A DNA stretch of 64,000 nt from Chondrilla cf. caribensis (GCA_964020155.1 OZ026559.1:3688174-3752173), one strand, 5' to 3'. Counted from the first letter of the stretch, positions 23,042-36,434 are shown. Numbers and translations are program-made. The notes: generated by a model from the sequence alone, not told the origin.

Positions 23042-25529
23042 TCAGTCCTCGTCTTGCAAATTCAACATCTGTTGTACTGTCTGTCTAACTTTCACTCCAA
23101 CTCTACGGATGATCCAAGCTCCTATTGGTAGAAGTGTATGATGTAGTACGAATATCAAAGAGGAGGAGAGTGTTCTAGTCTCTTCTCCATATTTACTCAA
23201 ATGTAGTACAAGTGTAATACTGAATGTTAGTGATCCAAATCCAAAGACAAGTACTGCTATAAACAGGAGTAGCAGTATCTGTCGAAGTGCTTGTTTCGGT
23301 GTGATTCTGTATTTCTTCTTCTTTGATGAAGATTTGATCAATTGTGAAAGGAATGGATGTTAAGATGATGCATACAAACATTGCACACCACACCGTGAGA
23401 ATGGTAAATCCGTACAAGTGTGGATTAACACTCACTAAAAAGAGTTGCGATGGAAGATGTAGTAATAGACTCATTACACTCATGTGGATCCCCCAGATAG
23501 ATGTTGTTGCAATGATCCTGTGTACATGTCGTTTTCTTCCCCAACATTTAGTTATTATGCTCCATGTTTTGGGAATGGGAAATGTAATATACTTGCTGTG
23601 AATGTAAGCTGTAACGCCACTTGAAATGAAGATGAATATTAATACTGCAATGGCTAAGGAACAGGCTTCAACTCTATGTTTAGTGTTCCGTACCTTGTTA
23701 GTTTGATTACAACCCAATGTTAACACTTCAGCAGTCATGTAAATGTTGAAGACATGAGCAAGACTTGCTATAGCCCAGAAGAATGGTACTTTAGCTTTGC
23801 TCCTACTTTGTTGTAGACTCGCTAGCTGGTTTTTACCAATGCCATGGAGTATGTAAGGTGTTGCGATTACCAATAGGAGTAGAAGCATTGTCCCGCCACT
23901 ACCATGTGATTGTTTATGATGAGCAAGAAGATAAGTTTCAATCTGCAGCCTGTGATGAATATTTCTGACATCTCCTACCAGACGATTGTCAGCAAGCCAC
24001 TCAAAGAACACTCTTGTCTGTTTACTACTGTCTTTATTCTCTGAGTACTGTTCCTTGTGTAGTATTAGTGATTTGACCTGTATTTAATGAACAAATCAAT
24101 AGAATCAAAATTATCATGATAATTGTTGTTATTATTAATGCACATCTGATGTTATTATTACAGCTACTGTTCTGTGTCGTATTCATCACCATGATGTTAT
24201 GAATACCAGGTGCTATAATATGATAGAAAATTAATGATATATTTATGCAAACATGTCCTAATGTTATGACCAATTACTACTTTACTCTAGTATAACATGT
24301 ATGCAATCAAATCAAAAAGAAATGGATCAATGAATTGTGAATTAAAACTGACCATTCTCCCTCCAAATTCATTTTGAGTCTTAAAGAATATTTTAATATA
24401 CTATGTCAACATTAGTAGCTATTGATTTTATACTTGCTGGAGAGTTCGAAAAAACACCTGAATTATTATAATATGTACTGAAACAGTAGTCAAATAAAGA
24501 TGCTATCAGAAAAATTTACATCATCAGTAATCTTTACCTGAATCACATAAATCTTGAGACCCATCTATAATATGCACATCACAGTGACTGTTGGCATTAT
24601 AAAGACCTTCCATGATCATTTCCATTAAAAGGCTCCTTCTTGGGGACTTTACAAACCCAATAAGAAGGAATAATTAAGGAGATCGTAGCATCCATAGCAT
24701 GCTTAAGAATTCGAAGCACAAATCAAAAATATAATAATGAATTTTGTGCAATGTAGTTCCAAATGGTGCGTCTGTAATTTCTTTGGGTTTGTTACATTTG
24801 GGAACTGTTGACAATCCATTGACATGCAAGGAGTTGGGAGTTAAAAAATAAACAATATTTAATATTTATAATTAGTGTACATGCTATATTTACTGCATAT
24901 ATACGTACCATGATTATCTTGCATGCAAACACCTACTTTTTTAATGCTGCAGTGCACACACAGAGCATAATATATTAATACATTGTCAAATGTGATTCTC
25001 AATTGCACCTAAATATACTCACCTGCATGGTGACAGTACCAAGATCTCCCAATTCCTTACATTCCAATGGTATTTTAATGCAAGCAATTTGTGTAGGCAA
25101 GACAAAAGGTGAAGTTTTGTTGAACAGCTGGTAGTAGCTTACAGTTGGGAGGTATTCACCAAATTCTATCCAGTGTAAATCTCCTACAATATTAATAATG
25201 ATTTTAGTGGTCCACATGTACCAATATATGTTGTGATAAGTATAGTTTATTCCAAGGTATGTCCTCCATGGATAGGTCCCAAGTGAGCACTCTTCAGGAA
25301 GTGGGTCTGTGTAGTTGGTGAAGTAGGTTATTATTACATCAGATGGTCTAGCCCGGTTGATAGGGTAGAAGGCATTGAGGAGTTGTTGATAGTTTTCAGG
25401 ACAAGATTTGATGGAATTAAGAATTTCCAAGGCATCATCACAAACTTCATATCGCTCATGTTCACCACAGACCATGCCTGTAAAGACTGCTACTGACAAT
25501 ACCACTGTTGCAGGTACAATCATCCTCAT
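23042..25529 (-). pseudogene. G3: seven-pass receptor-like gene with frameshift
   Basis: Exon 1 is 25023-25529 (intact, donor GTGAGT), the microexon 24538-24564 (27 nt, MGLKIYVIQ), and the last exon 23042-24077, which is 1 nt too long. An extra T at 23311-23314 (an extra A on the coding strand, in the KEEEYR region) shifts the frame after hydrophobic segment 5. The downstream part with segments 6 and 7 remains open in the other frame to LNLQDED. The protein would end in an unrelated tail after five segments. A recent lesion or a sequencing error are both possible, because the rest of the exon is undamaged. Confidence 0.75.
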
Positions 25530-25920
25530 TTCTAACAACGGACAAAATAAATTAAATGCAAATCAAATCTAATCATACAGATAATATACCAAAGCCAATA
25601 TTGATCATCTATAATATATAATAGTATATAAGTCAGATGATTATAATTTCTTTGTTCTTTTGCACATTAAAGGAAGATGTAAGCTACATCATAAAATACT
25701 ACCAATTGTTCAGTGATTTTAACTAGGAGGGTCATCCGCTGTTTGAAATTGCTCATTTTCCATTTCTTATTGAGTTGCTGTTCTTAATTAGCTTAATTCC
25801 TTCAATGTTTCCTACCATTTTTGATTGAGACTTACTTTGACTTTGGGTTGTTGGTACAACTAAAATGGTCAATTTGTATTTGTATGACAAAGGTTTGACA
25901 ATCATGGTTATAAAGATGCT

Positions 25921-26184
25921 CAAATAAGATTTCAGACTGCAAAGTTTCCAACTGTGTTGGGAAGATCCTTTTCAGATTCAGGAGCGTTTAAAAACACAAT
26001 CTGGTGAAGAGAGTTCTTCATCTGGACATTTCAACCCTGTGGGTCGTCTTCAGCAGTCGGTGTGCCATGGGGGTTACCCTCTTTAAACAGGGTTGAAACA
26101 TCCTGATAAAGAACTCTCTTCACCCGACTTGTTTTTTGAATGCTCATGAATCCGTAAAGATCTTCCCATGCAACAACAGTTACG
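25921..26184. mobile_element. Fold-back element with 8-bp target duplication (hAT-type)
   Basis: AAGATGCT flanks both ends (25913-25920 and 26185-26192), and other units read straight through AGGATGCT once. Long inverted arms share GGGAAGATC, GAAGAGAGTTCTT and TTTCAACCCTGT. No transposase. A small frame at 26031-26228 is only part of the arm. Confidence 0.75.
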
Positions 26185-26789
26185 AAGATGCTGTTTGCTT
26201 TCTCTGTGGGGTAGTTATTAGTACACAACCGTTATTTAGATGATGTTCTGAAAAGTTCACACTGGGCTGTCTCCCAGTAGTATGGACAATCCCACTGGTT
26301 CTCACATATTTCACACTAAGACTAACCTTTTCCCCACCCAGGAATTAACATCAATATCTTTCAAGAAGATTTCTTCCAGGGTCCAACCAACAATAGTAAT
26401 GTGAATATTGAAACACACTGTATGGACAATATGTACTGTGTATGATACTATTACGTAATGTATAATTATGTATCATAGAGTAAGATTATCTAAGGATAGT
26501 ACGCATGTGTAATATACTGTAATCTTCAATGTAGAATGTGTGTTGCATGTCTATATTAAAGTAGTTATGTTTTTGTATGGCCTGCATTCAGCCATAACAT
26601 GCACAGATCTGTTTACCACATTCAACTAATCATGTATAATAAGATTATTAGAATGGAGCTGTAATTTGTGTTTTGCAAAATAACTTTTCATTTCAATTTT
26701 CATTAACAGTTGGTCATCTTCAAGTGCATTACGAGTCATTAGCAAGGGAATTGTTCTACCAGATGTAGCCTATAGAAAGCAACATACAT

Positions 26790-26960
26790 TAGCAGGATGA
26801 CACCAGCTGTGAATAATATTTATTGCGTCATAGTTTCTGCCTGACATTTTGTACTTGATCCATTGAAGTCGAGTGATTTGTTATAATGTAACCAGGCCAT
26901 TGATCCACCGGCCATTTTGATTGGACCATCAGGTGATCATGTGGAGTTCAACAATGCGAT
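26790..26960. promoter_or_regulatory. Degenerate promoter block upstream of G3
   Basis: The CRE-like sites are mutated (GATGACACC, TTGCGTCA) and the first E-box reads CATGTG. The second E-box segment is deleted. ATTGG and GCCATTTTGA remain. The weakening parallels the broken state of G3. Confidence 0.4.
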
Positions 26961-27440
26961 GAAGGTACGATATTAATTGGAAATGTACTCTCCCACTAAC
27001 CCTACAGATTGGCAGTAAGATATCCTGGCAAAAGAAAACCAACGAAGAATTCCACCATGGTTGAATTATTGTAAGTTGCTACATTGAAATTATTATTCTG
27101 TGTAAAGCATTATTATCGGACACAACCTATATTATTTGTAATTCCTCATTATGAATTTCTTTAGGAAGTAAATAATTGGTCGGAAATTTGATTCTTTGTC
27201 GCTACTCCACTCTGTATTGAAGTCTGTCCACAAGTTAATCCCTCTAATCTGAATATTGATTATTTTCGGACACTTTCATATCTCTAGCAGAGCGATGCGA
27301 CCAGCTACAAGGATCTTACTGAGTGGAGAGCGACTACATGTAATGCTTTATAAGCCACAGTTTATTGGAAGTCAGTAGGTTTCATAGTTATTAAAAAATA
27401 GCCAATTGTATGTGTCCGAATACAGGTGGTGTTCCATAAT
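26961..27440 (+). pseudogene. Short remnant of the + strand relic, unit 3
   Basis: The exon with CCACCATGG and GTAAGT, and the CTACAAGGATCTTACTGAG patch, are recognisable. The later exons are replaced by unrelated sequence from about 27450. Confidence 0.35.
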
Positions 27441-27449
27441 TATTGATGC

Positions 27450-28410
27450 TTAATACAGAATCTAGACATGGGCATGAGGGCATTATGACATGTAATATAC
27501 CGAGTCCTGAGGGCACAAAGCGCCAGAGTGTGAGTGAATTTTATTTGTCATAATGCCTGAGTGTCCATGTCTTGAAGGTAGAGCGCACATATAAAAGGGG
27601 GTCACATGTTTATGGAGTTTACGGAACAAAACAGCCACCTAATGCTTCTCCCTCAAGGAAAAGCTATAAACATTAACTTGTGCTCTACACAATACCAATT
27701 CCCAAAGCATTCTAGAAGTTATATGAACATACAAAAGACTTAGTAATAATAACATGGTATTTCCGTAAAAATTGATATCAAACTGTGATATTACATGTTA
27801 CCCTTACGAGGAAGTATACATGGGAAGAAAATTGCTATAAAGGAGGCACGGAGATGCTTTGGCGGTACTGTTCGGGAAAAAGGAAGGTCTAAAATCGTCG
27901 GACATCAGCTTTGATGAGATTTATTCGAGAAAGAATTCACTTTCAGACGATTTAGCAGACACAATGCAACTTGAGTAGCTGAAGCTGTGATACACCCGCC
28001 ACCGTCATTTTTTATGCCATGTAGCAAAGGAATTCTCTTCTTCTATAGCTATTCCAGCCAGATAGCGGACGGTAAGCCGTTCAAGGTATGCTATAGGTCA
28101 ATTTCATCGAAAATTAAAATTTCTGCTTGGAAAAATGAACTTCAAAGATCAAAATCAATTGTTTATTGTATAAGCATGCATTGTTCCTTTTTTTCATCGT
28201 TAATGCTTGTTAACAGCTATAGTGAGGATGAGAAGAAGCCTTTTTAGAAGAAAGCTTCTTTGCATCCGTTTGAAACTCCCACTTGATTATATTTATTGTG
28301 TAACCACCCCCCTGTTATAGTCGAATCACTGACACCTCAAAACACGCGAGGACAAGGTTCCTTACACGTTAGCTACGGGTTTTTAAAAGCGTCCTCTACG
28401 TTTAACATGT
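27450..28410. other. Unique insertion replacing most of the unit-3/4 spacer
   Basis: About 1 kb with no match in the other units. It begins with text shared inversely with 11080-11110 (CATTATGACAT / GTCATAATGCCTGAGTGT) and ends next to the MITE at 28412. An 86-codon + strand frame at 27987-28247 is not recognised and I do not claim it as a gene. Probably a composite of mobile DNA. Confidence 0.45.
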
Positions 28411-28411
28411 A

Positions 28412-28484
28412 TAGCATCCATTATATGCTATATAATTATGAAATTGCTGTATAATAGTACTGTTTCTATGATAACGGATGCTAT
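28412..28484. mobile_element. Short MITE, inverse relative of 10981-11074
   Basis: The reverse complement matches the 10981 element over most of its length (CATAGAAACAGTACTATTAT), with the same TAGCATCC/GGATGCTA ends. Confidence 0.6.
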
Positions 28485-28550
28485 AGAACTATAATATTAT
28501 TATAGTATAATAATTATATTATATATTATTATATAATATCATGCGTATAA

Positions 28551-28725
28551 TGGTCCACAATGTATTATACCATGATATGTAGTTATTCCCAGGTATGTCC
28601 TCCATGGATAGGTCCTAAGTGAGCACTCTTCATGAGGAAGTAGGTCTGTGTAGTTCATTCAATATTTATAATGACACTAGAAGGTATATATCAAGAGTCG
28701 TTGATAGTTGCTAGTGTAAACTTTG
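28551..28725 (-). pseudogene. Solitary exon-1 fragment F4, strongly decayed
   Basis: The PWRTY and PxEEC region is recognisable but interrupted by an indel (CATGAGG) and a deletion. It sits in the usual position downstream of G4, followed to 29489 by the AT-rich 3' flank. Confidence 0.6.
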
Positions 28726-29489
28726 AATAAATTGATGGAATTAATTGTATAATATGAAAGTATCCCCACAAACCTGATGGTAGTGTTTGAATTCCCTAAG
28801 TATAGACAGCTCTTGTTAAGACAACTAATTCAATGATCATGACAGTATCACTGATACAGCTATGCAAGCAACATAACGTCCATTGTTGGGCAGAATGAAA
28901 TATTTTTTTAATTCAAGTATATTATGACCGGGATCGGCCGTTAATATTATTGCATACTTCACACACATATTGCCACTTCTATACCTGCCAGTCTACATCA
29001 GTTTAAATTGTTCAAAGATTTCTTTAAATCTCCAATGATATACATTGCAAATGACTAAATGTGATATAGAATGCATAATGTATAACACATGCAATGAATT
29101 ACAATGGTTTTCTTCAATGACATAAAATACTATTAATATTATACAATGTCATGCATTTGGTGATGAAAGATCTGTATAATATGTCATTCAACTTGCCAGC
29201 TTATCTCTTTAAGTAGACCATCAAATGACATTTTCATGATATAATTAATAAATACTTCTCAAATCCATCAATAATCATTACTCTATGTATTCATTTTCCA
29301 CATCAATTACTAATTATTATGCTTACAGTGAATCACAATAATCATTAACAAGGTCAGAATTATGTCATGTGAAGTGAAGTGTGATACTGGATATAATATA
29401 TATGAAAGTAATAGTAGATGAACATAGTATGTATGGAAATGTATACGACTATTATGACCTTTCTATTTGATGGATGTATTACAAGTGAA

Positions 29490-31752
29490 TCATTTCTTAT
29501 CTTGTACATTCAACATCTGTTGCACAGTTTGTCTAACTTTCACTCCAACTCTACGGATGATCCAAGCTCCTATTGGTAGAAGTGTATGATGTAGGACAAA
29601 TATCAGAGAGGAGGAGAATGTTCGAGTCTCTTCTCCATATTTACTCAAATGTAGTACAAGTGTAATACTGAATGTTAGTGATCCAAATCCAAAGACAAGT
29701 ACTGCTATAAACATGATTAGCAATATCTGTTGAAATGCTTGTTTCGGTGTGATTCTGTATTCCTCTTCTTTGATGAAGATTTGGTCAATTGTGAAGGGAA
29801 TGGATGTTACAATGATGCATACAAACAGTGTACACCACACTGTGAGAATGGCAAATCCATACAAGTGTGGATTAACACTCACTAACAAGAGTTGAAATGG
29901 AAGACATAGTAATAGAACCACTACACTCATGTAGATCCCCCAGAGAGATATTGTTGCAGTGATTCTATGTACATATTGTTTTCTTCCACAATATTTAGTT
30001 ATTATGCTCCATGTTTTGGGAATGGGAAATGTAATATACTTGCTGTGAATGTAAGCTGTAATGCCACTTGCAATGGAGATGAATATGAATACTGCAATGG
30101 CTAAAGAACAGGTTTCGACTCTGTGTTCAGTGTTCCGTACTATGTTATTTGGATTACAGCCCAACGTCAACACTTCAGCAGTCGTGTAAATATTGAAGAC
30201 ATGAGCAAGACTTGCTACAGCCCAGAAGAATGGTACTTTAGCTTTGCTCCTACTTTGTTGTAGACTTGCTAGCTGGTTTTTACCAATGCCATGGAGTATG
30301 TAAGGTGTTGCGATTCCCAATAGGAATAGAAACATTGTCCCACCTTTACTATGTGATTGTTTATGATGAGACTGAAGATATGTATCAATCTGCAGCCTGT
30401 GATTCATATTTCTGACATCAGCTACCTGACGATTTACAGCAACAAGCCACTCAAAGAACACTCTTGTCTGTTTACTACTGTCTTTATTCTCTGAATACTG
30501 TCCCTTGTGGAGTATTAGTGATTTGACCTGCATTTAAGGAATAATTGATTAATTATTATTATTCATTAATTTATCATCATGATGTTATAAGTACCAGGTA
30601 TTATAATATGATAAAAATGATATATTTAGGTATGAATGTCCTAATTTTGTACCAATTACTACTATAACACTGGTATAACATGTATCAAACCAAATCAAAA
30701 AGAAATGTCTAAATGAATTATGAATTTAAAGATAGAATATTAGATTATTTTGAAGTACTATTTCAACATCAGTAGCTTATGCAGATAGATATTGATTTTA
30801 TATACTTGCCAGAGAGTCGAAAGACCACCTTAATTTAATATGACCATACAGTAGTAAAATACATTATTCAATATAGATGCCATAGGAAAATTTTTGCATA
30901 ATCATTGATCTTTACCTGAGTCACAATGTGCTCAGGACCCACCTATATACACATCACAGTGACTGTTAGCATTATAAAGACCTTCCATGATCATTTCCAT
31001 TAAAGAAAGGCTAATTCTCGGGGACCGTTGCAAACCCATAAAGAACGAAGGAGATCTTCTTTGGGTTTGCTACATTTGGGAGCTGTAGAGAATGCTATAT
31101 TTTATTGCTTACATATCATGGTTATCTTGCATACAACTATCTACTTTTGAATGCAGCAGTGCACAGACATAACATATCATTAATAATACAAATTTTAAAT
31201 TAATGTAATTTTCAAACATTTGCACCTAAATAATATTATACTCACTTGTGTGGTGACTGTACCAAGATCTCCCAATTCCTTACATTCAAATGGTATTTTA
31301 ATGCAAGCAATTTGTGTAGGCAAGACAAAAGGTGATGTTTTGTTGAACAGCTGGTTATAGCTTATAATGGGGAGGTATTCACCAAATTCTAACAATTGTA
31401 GATCTCCTACAATATTAATAATGATTTTAGTGGTCCACATGTACCAATATATGTTGTGATATGTGTAGTTTATTCCCGGGTATGTCCTCCATGGATAGGT
31501 CCCAAGTGCGCACTCTTCAGGAAGTGGTTCTGTGTAGTTGGTGAAGTAGGCTATGATGACATCAGATGGTCTAGCCCAATTGATGGGGTAGAAGGCATTG
31601 AGGAGTTGTTGATAGTTGTCAGGATAAGCTTTGATGGAATTGAGAATTTCCAAGGCATCATCACAAACTTCATATTGCTCATGTTCACCACAGACCATGC
31701 CTGTAAAGACTGCTACTGACAATACCACTGTTGCAGTTACAATCATCCTCAT
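29490..31752 (-). CDS. G4: seven-pass receptor-like protein, intact with microexon
   Basis: Exon 1 is 31246-31752, the microexon 30916-30942 (27 nt, VGPEHIVTQ), and the last exon 29490-30527 (345 codons, one extra near VAVNRQ). The introns are 303 and 388 bp. Predicted product 523 aa, or 514 without the microexon. The signal peptide ends near MVCG. Cys43 is replaced (KAYPDN). The NYT, NYT and NKT glycosylation sites are present. The seven hydrophobic segments are uninterrupted, and the tail ends MLNVQDKK. The microexon acceptor TATATAG is preceded by a CTAAC branch-point-like motif about 20 nt upstream. One of the three copies with every exon open. Confidence 0.8.
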
Positions 31753-31827
31753 TTCTAACAATGGACAAAATAATGCACTAAAATCATACAGTTAATATAC
31801 CAAAGCCAAGATTGACTATCTATCATA

Positions 31828-31834
<7 letters not shown>

Positions 31835-31881
<47 letters not shown>
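31835..31881. repeat. (TA)n microsatellite
   Basis: TA run about 80 bp upstream of the G4 start codon. A shorter version is at the same place upstream of G1, and a longer one about 220 bp upstream of G7 (54615-54657). Confidence 0.95.
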
Positions 31882-31885
<4 letters not shown>

Positions 31886-32789
31886 TATGTCAGTCATAAG
31901 TCAGATGATGATATAACCTTTTCATTCGTTTGCACATTATAATGGAAAACTTAAGCTACAGCACAGAACACTACCAAATGTTCAGCAATTTTAACTAGGA
32001 GGGTCATCCACTGTTAAAAATTGCTCATTTTCCATTTCTTATTGAGTTGCTTTTCTCAAGTTATTTCCTTCAAGACTATCTACCATTAATTTCTTGATTG
32101 AGACTTTCTTTAACTTTAGGTTACTGGCACACCTAAATAGGAATATCTGTATTTGTATGACAAAGGTTTGACAATCATGGCTATATGGATGCTGTTCGCT
32201 TTCTCTGTGGGGACGTAATTAGTGCACAACCATTATTTTCTAGATGATGTTCTGGAAAGTTCACACTGGGCTGCCTCCCAGTAGGTGGGACAATTCCACT
32301 GGTTCTCACATATTTCACACAAAGACTAACCTTTTCCACACCTAGGAATCAACATCAATATCTGTCAAGAAGATTTCTCCCAGGATCCAACCAATAATAG
32401 TGTTGTGAATAATGAAACACACTGTATCCATGGACAATATGTACTGTGTATGATACTATAATTACATAATGTGTAATAATGTATCATAGAGTAAGATTTT
32501 CTAAGGATAGTACACATGTGTACTATACAATAGTCTTAAATGTAGAATGTGTATTATATGTCTATATAATAAAATATGTTTGTATGTCATGCATTCAGCC
32601 ATAACTTGTAGAGATCTGTTTACCACATTCAACTTATCATGTATAATAATTTTATTCAAAAGGAGCAGTTATCTGTGTTTTGCAAAATAACTTTTCAATT
32701 CAATTTTCACTAACAGTTGGTCATTTTCAAGTGCATTACGAGTCATTAGCAAGGGGGTTGTTCTAAACACAAATCAAACTAGAAATCAA

Positions 32790-32960
32790 CATATTACGTC
32801 ATGATTTCTCCATGACATTTTGTACTTGGTCCATCGAAGTGGAGCGATATGGTATAGCGTAACCGGGCCAATGATCCCTCGGCCATTTTGATTGGACCTT
32901 CGGGTGATCACGTGGAATTCAACAATGGCTTAGACCACGTGTTGTTTCTCGCAGTATGGA
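32790..32960. promoter_or_regulatory. Promoter-like block upstream of G4
   Basis: TTACGTCA at 32794-32801, ATTGG near 32891, and CACGTG at 32909-32914 and 32936-32941. The first CRE (TGACGTCA) is deleted. It lies about 1.05 kb upstream of the ATG. Between them is the conserved upstream segment, with no gene. Confidence 0.5.
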
Positions 32961-32989
32961 CAGCGATGAAGGTACGATAACTGGAAACG

Positions 32990-35450
32990 TCCTCTCCAAT
33001 TAACGCTACAGATTGGCAGTGAGATATCCGAAAGAAAACCAACGAAGAATTGAAGGCCTCCGGTCAAAAAGGGTATTTTAACGTATTCCGTAATTTCTGA
33101 GAAAACGGAGTTTAATCGTTTACGGAGTAGTACAGGTAAGTACCGTAACGAATACGTAATGAAAATGGGCTCCTACCACCCGAATGCTCACTTCTTTCGC
33201 ATTTACATTTCATTTACTACTTCTTGAGAAGGTAGATGTCGTTTTCAGAACGAAAGTAGATTTTTTCTTCCAAACGTTAAAGTACCCTTTTTGACCGGAG
33301 GCCTTCAATTCCACCATGGTTGAAATATTGTAAGTTACTACATTGAAATTATGATTCTGTGTAAAGTATCAATTATTGGACACAGCCAACCTATACTCGT
33401 AATTCCTCAATATGAATTTCTATTCGTAATAAATTGGTCTGAAATTTGGTTCTTCGTCGCTTCTCCACTCTGTATATTGACGTCTGTCCGCAAGTTACTC
33501 CTGGACCATCTAATCCGAATATCGAATATTTTCGGACACATTTTATTATCTCTAGCAGAACGATGCTACGATCTGCTCTAGCTACGAGGATCTTACTGAG
33601 TGGAGAGTGACCACATGTAGTGCTTTATAAAACAAGGTTTATTGGGAGTCGGTAGGTTTCATAGTTACTTTGATCGAGAAATAGCCATTTATGTGTCCGA
33701 ATATAAGTGGCGTTCCTTATTAATTGATGCTTTACTTTATTTGACATAATATGTATTATGTTGTGAAATGTTCAACTATCATTGTCTTAGCCCCCGCATT
33801 TCATTGTGAATACTATAAAAGTATAATGGAAGATATCGTGTATCTTCCCTTGTACAATACTTCAAGCCACTGCAGTGTTTTTTAGTCCATACATCTGAAA
33901 ATAATGCTATAAGCTGTCACCAACTCACGTACATTAACTATCATGGTTTTTAGCACTACTACAAGTGACCATAGATGGTCAGTCAACAGAAACCTAAAGC
34001 GGAAGGGTTTTTTTCCTTTCAATTTGCGTATCACCGTAACCTAAGTATAGTTACCTATTAAATTTGGTAACTACGAATGCGAAAGACGTTGCAGAATCCA
34101 TCTGTCGCCACTTATGGCGACTTGCACTACAGTAGTATAACTTGCAAACAAGCAATTATTGGATTTTGTATCAAGGTAACTGCTGAAAGAGGCTATATGT
34201 AGAGCACATACCAATCGTATACCTTGTGGTCTACAGGACTGGCTAATTTATATGTATGTGCTGAGTGGATATTTCATCATTATAGCCATATGTAATTAAC
34301 TCTTACAGATATCATATTTGATATTTTTTCTTTTCCATTGCATAGTGTTGCTGTCATGGATATCTGTCAGTATGGTACATTTGCTCAACGATACAATGGG
34401 GACTTCTCTGATAATCAAGAACCATTCAATTAGTTCGATGTTGTCAGGATATGTGGCGTCAGTGCTAACAGCAAGAATGAATAAACGTGGGTACAATTTG
34501 TATGTGTATTATCATATCTTCAGTTGACTACAAGTCTTTATGTACAATTCTTCCAATTCTACAGGACTATCGAGGAACCTATTAATTGAGGTGGTATTCA
34601 ATAAATGAATATCATTGAAAATTATTCTAGACACTAATAGTTATAATTGCAAACATGGTATATATATATATATATGTATTTTGTAGTGATTTCCGTTCAT
34701 AAAGAAATTTGTAGTTTTTTAATATCTACTGCAGTCTTTCTGTCCCGAACCTATGGTTTTTGGGTATGTCCATTTCTGCTCCACCCGATCCTCGCTCAGG
34801 ACACTCATGCCATCTTTCAACATGACTGTGCAGCTCCATTTGAGTGTTCTGAAGTCACAATATCAAATGGACATGTACATAGATGTGACTAGTTGGAAAC
34901 TATATAGCAAACCACCATTAGCGATTTAAAACATAATATTGTCATTATGAGAGATCAGCATATTATAGAGGACCTCTGTGAAGACAGCATGCCACCATCT
35001 TATATTTGATTATTGTTCCTATGATGAACATCCCATAATCCACATGGTCATGTGTTACTCAGTACGTTCATTATGACCTATATAATATTAGCGCAAGTGA
35101 TGACTGTTTGTTAAATTGCCTTCAAATAACAAAGACTAATGTACTAAAATAATTGGTGTGAATGTGGGCTACGATGCTACGAGCTCAATGAGTATGAATA
35201 TGAATATTAATGTCCAGTTGGAAGTTACATCTCTATGTTCAGTAGTCTGTATTGTGTTATTGTTATTACAGGCTACTGTCAGCAATTAGCCTTCCATGTA
35301 TACATAGAAGTCAAATTGCAAAGCAACAGCAAAACAGAAAGTTGTTTCCTAAACACCCCAACCTATACAGTATAACTGTTGTAATTTATTTCATTTCATT
35401 ATTTTCATATTACTTGCGAATAGTCAAGCAATATAATTGTAAAGGATGAG
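32990..35450 (+). pseudogene. Decayed + strand gene relic, unit 4
   Basis: The same exon-like patches as unit 1 in the same order, here split by the MITE at 33052-33306, which sits just before the CCACCATGG exon. The 34810-34890 patch reads AIFQHDCAAPFECSEVTISN in one frame. Stops occur in other patches. Treated as non-functional. Confidence 0.4.
33052..33306. mobile_element. MITE with 24-nt perfect inverted ends and AATT target duplication
   Basis: GAAGGCCTCCGGTCAAAAAG and its reverse complement form the ends. AATT flanks both sides (33048-33051, 33307-33310). The empty site GAAGAATTCCACC is seen in every other unit, which fixes the boundaries exactly. 255 bp, no coding capacity. Confidence 0.9.
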
Positions 35451-35794
35451 AATTCAATGATTCTCCATTTACGTAATCACCAATTTTGAACCATTGTGAA
35501 TATTAATTATTACATTATTAACATACACAATAATAAATGTATAATTATTGTACTATGACTACAATAATTTTCACGCATATAATATCAATTTATATATATA
35601 CATATCTACATACATAGTATTACAATTAAATAAAATTAAAATAAATATTATAATTAATATAATACATGCATACTCTGTATAAGTCGACAAATAAGTGAAT
35701 AATAATAAAAACAACAATAACAACAACAATAATGTGTACAATAACAACAACAATGATAATAAAACATTACAACCATAATGATAATATAATCATA

Positions 35795-35826
<32 letters not shown>

Positions 35827-36234
35827 CAGTAATAATAATAATAATGACTACAATAAAGAACCCTGTATTATAATACTATATATGAAATGCCTGCAGCTAC
35901 ACTTTATTATTACTAAAAATTAATATTAATAAATTATTAGGTTCATTATAATATAAATACTATGGTATAATATTTTATTATATTAAATTTTACCTATGTA
36001 TATATATATATATATATATAATATTATATACATATAATATATATACATACATATACATACTATATGTATATACAATTTTACATACCCCACCATGCATCCT
36101 TCATGCACACACACACACAGATCGATTTTAAATATTCATTAATAATAAATTAATAAGTATTAGAATTGATCATGAATAGTGTGTGTGTGATAGCAAATAT
36201 TATATATAGTGTAATAATTGTAATAATTATTATA

Positions 36235-36434
36235 GTGGTCTGCAATGTTGTATACCATAATATGTATATTCCCGGGTATGTCCTCCATGGATAGGTCCCA
36301 AGTGAGCACTCTTCAGGAAGTGGGTTCGTGTAGTTGGTGAAGTAGGCTATGATGACACTAGATGTTTTGGCCCGATTGATGGGGTAGAAGGCATTGAGGA
36401 GTTGTTGATATATAGTTGTCAGGATAAGCTTGAT
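36235..36434 (-). pseudogene. Solitary exon-1 fragment F5
   Basis: Middle part of exon 1 (AFYPINRAKTSSV, FTNYTNPLPEEC, YPWRTYPGI) with a 4-nt TATA insertion that breaks the frame near the 5' side. A perfect 15-bp inverted repeat, ACTGTCATGATCATT at 36442-36456 and its complement at 36466-36480, lies next to it. The stretch to 37105 is AT-rich 3' flank. The stretch before it (35450-36234) is AT-rich with TA runs. Confidence 0.7.
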
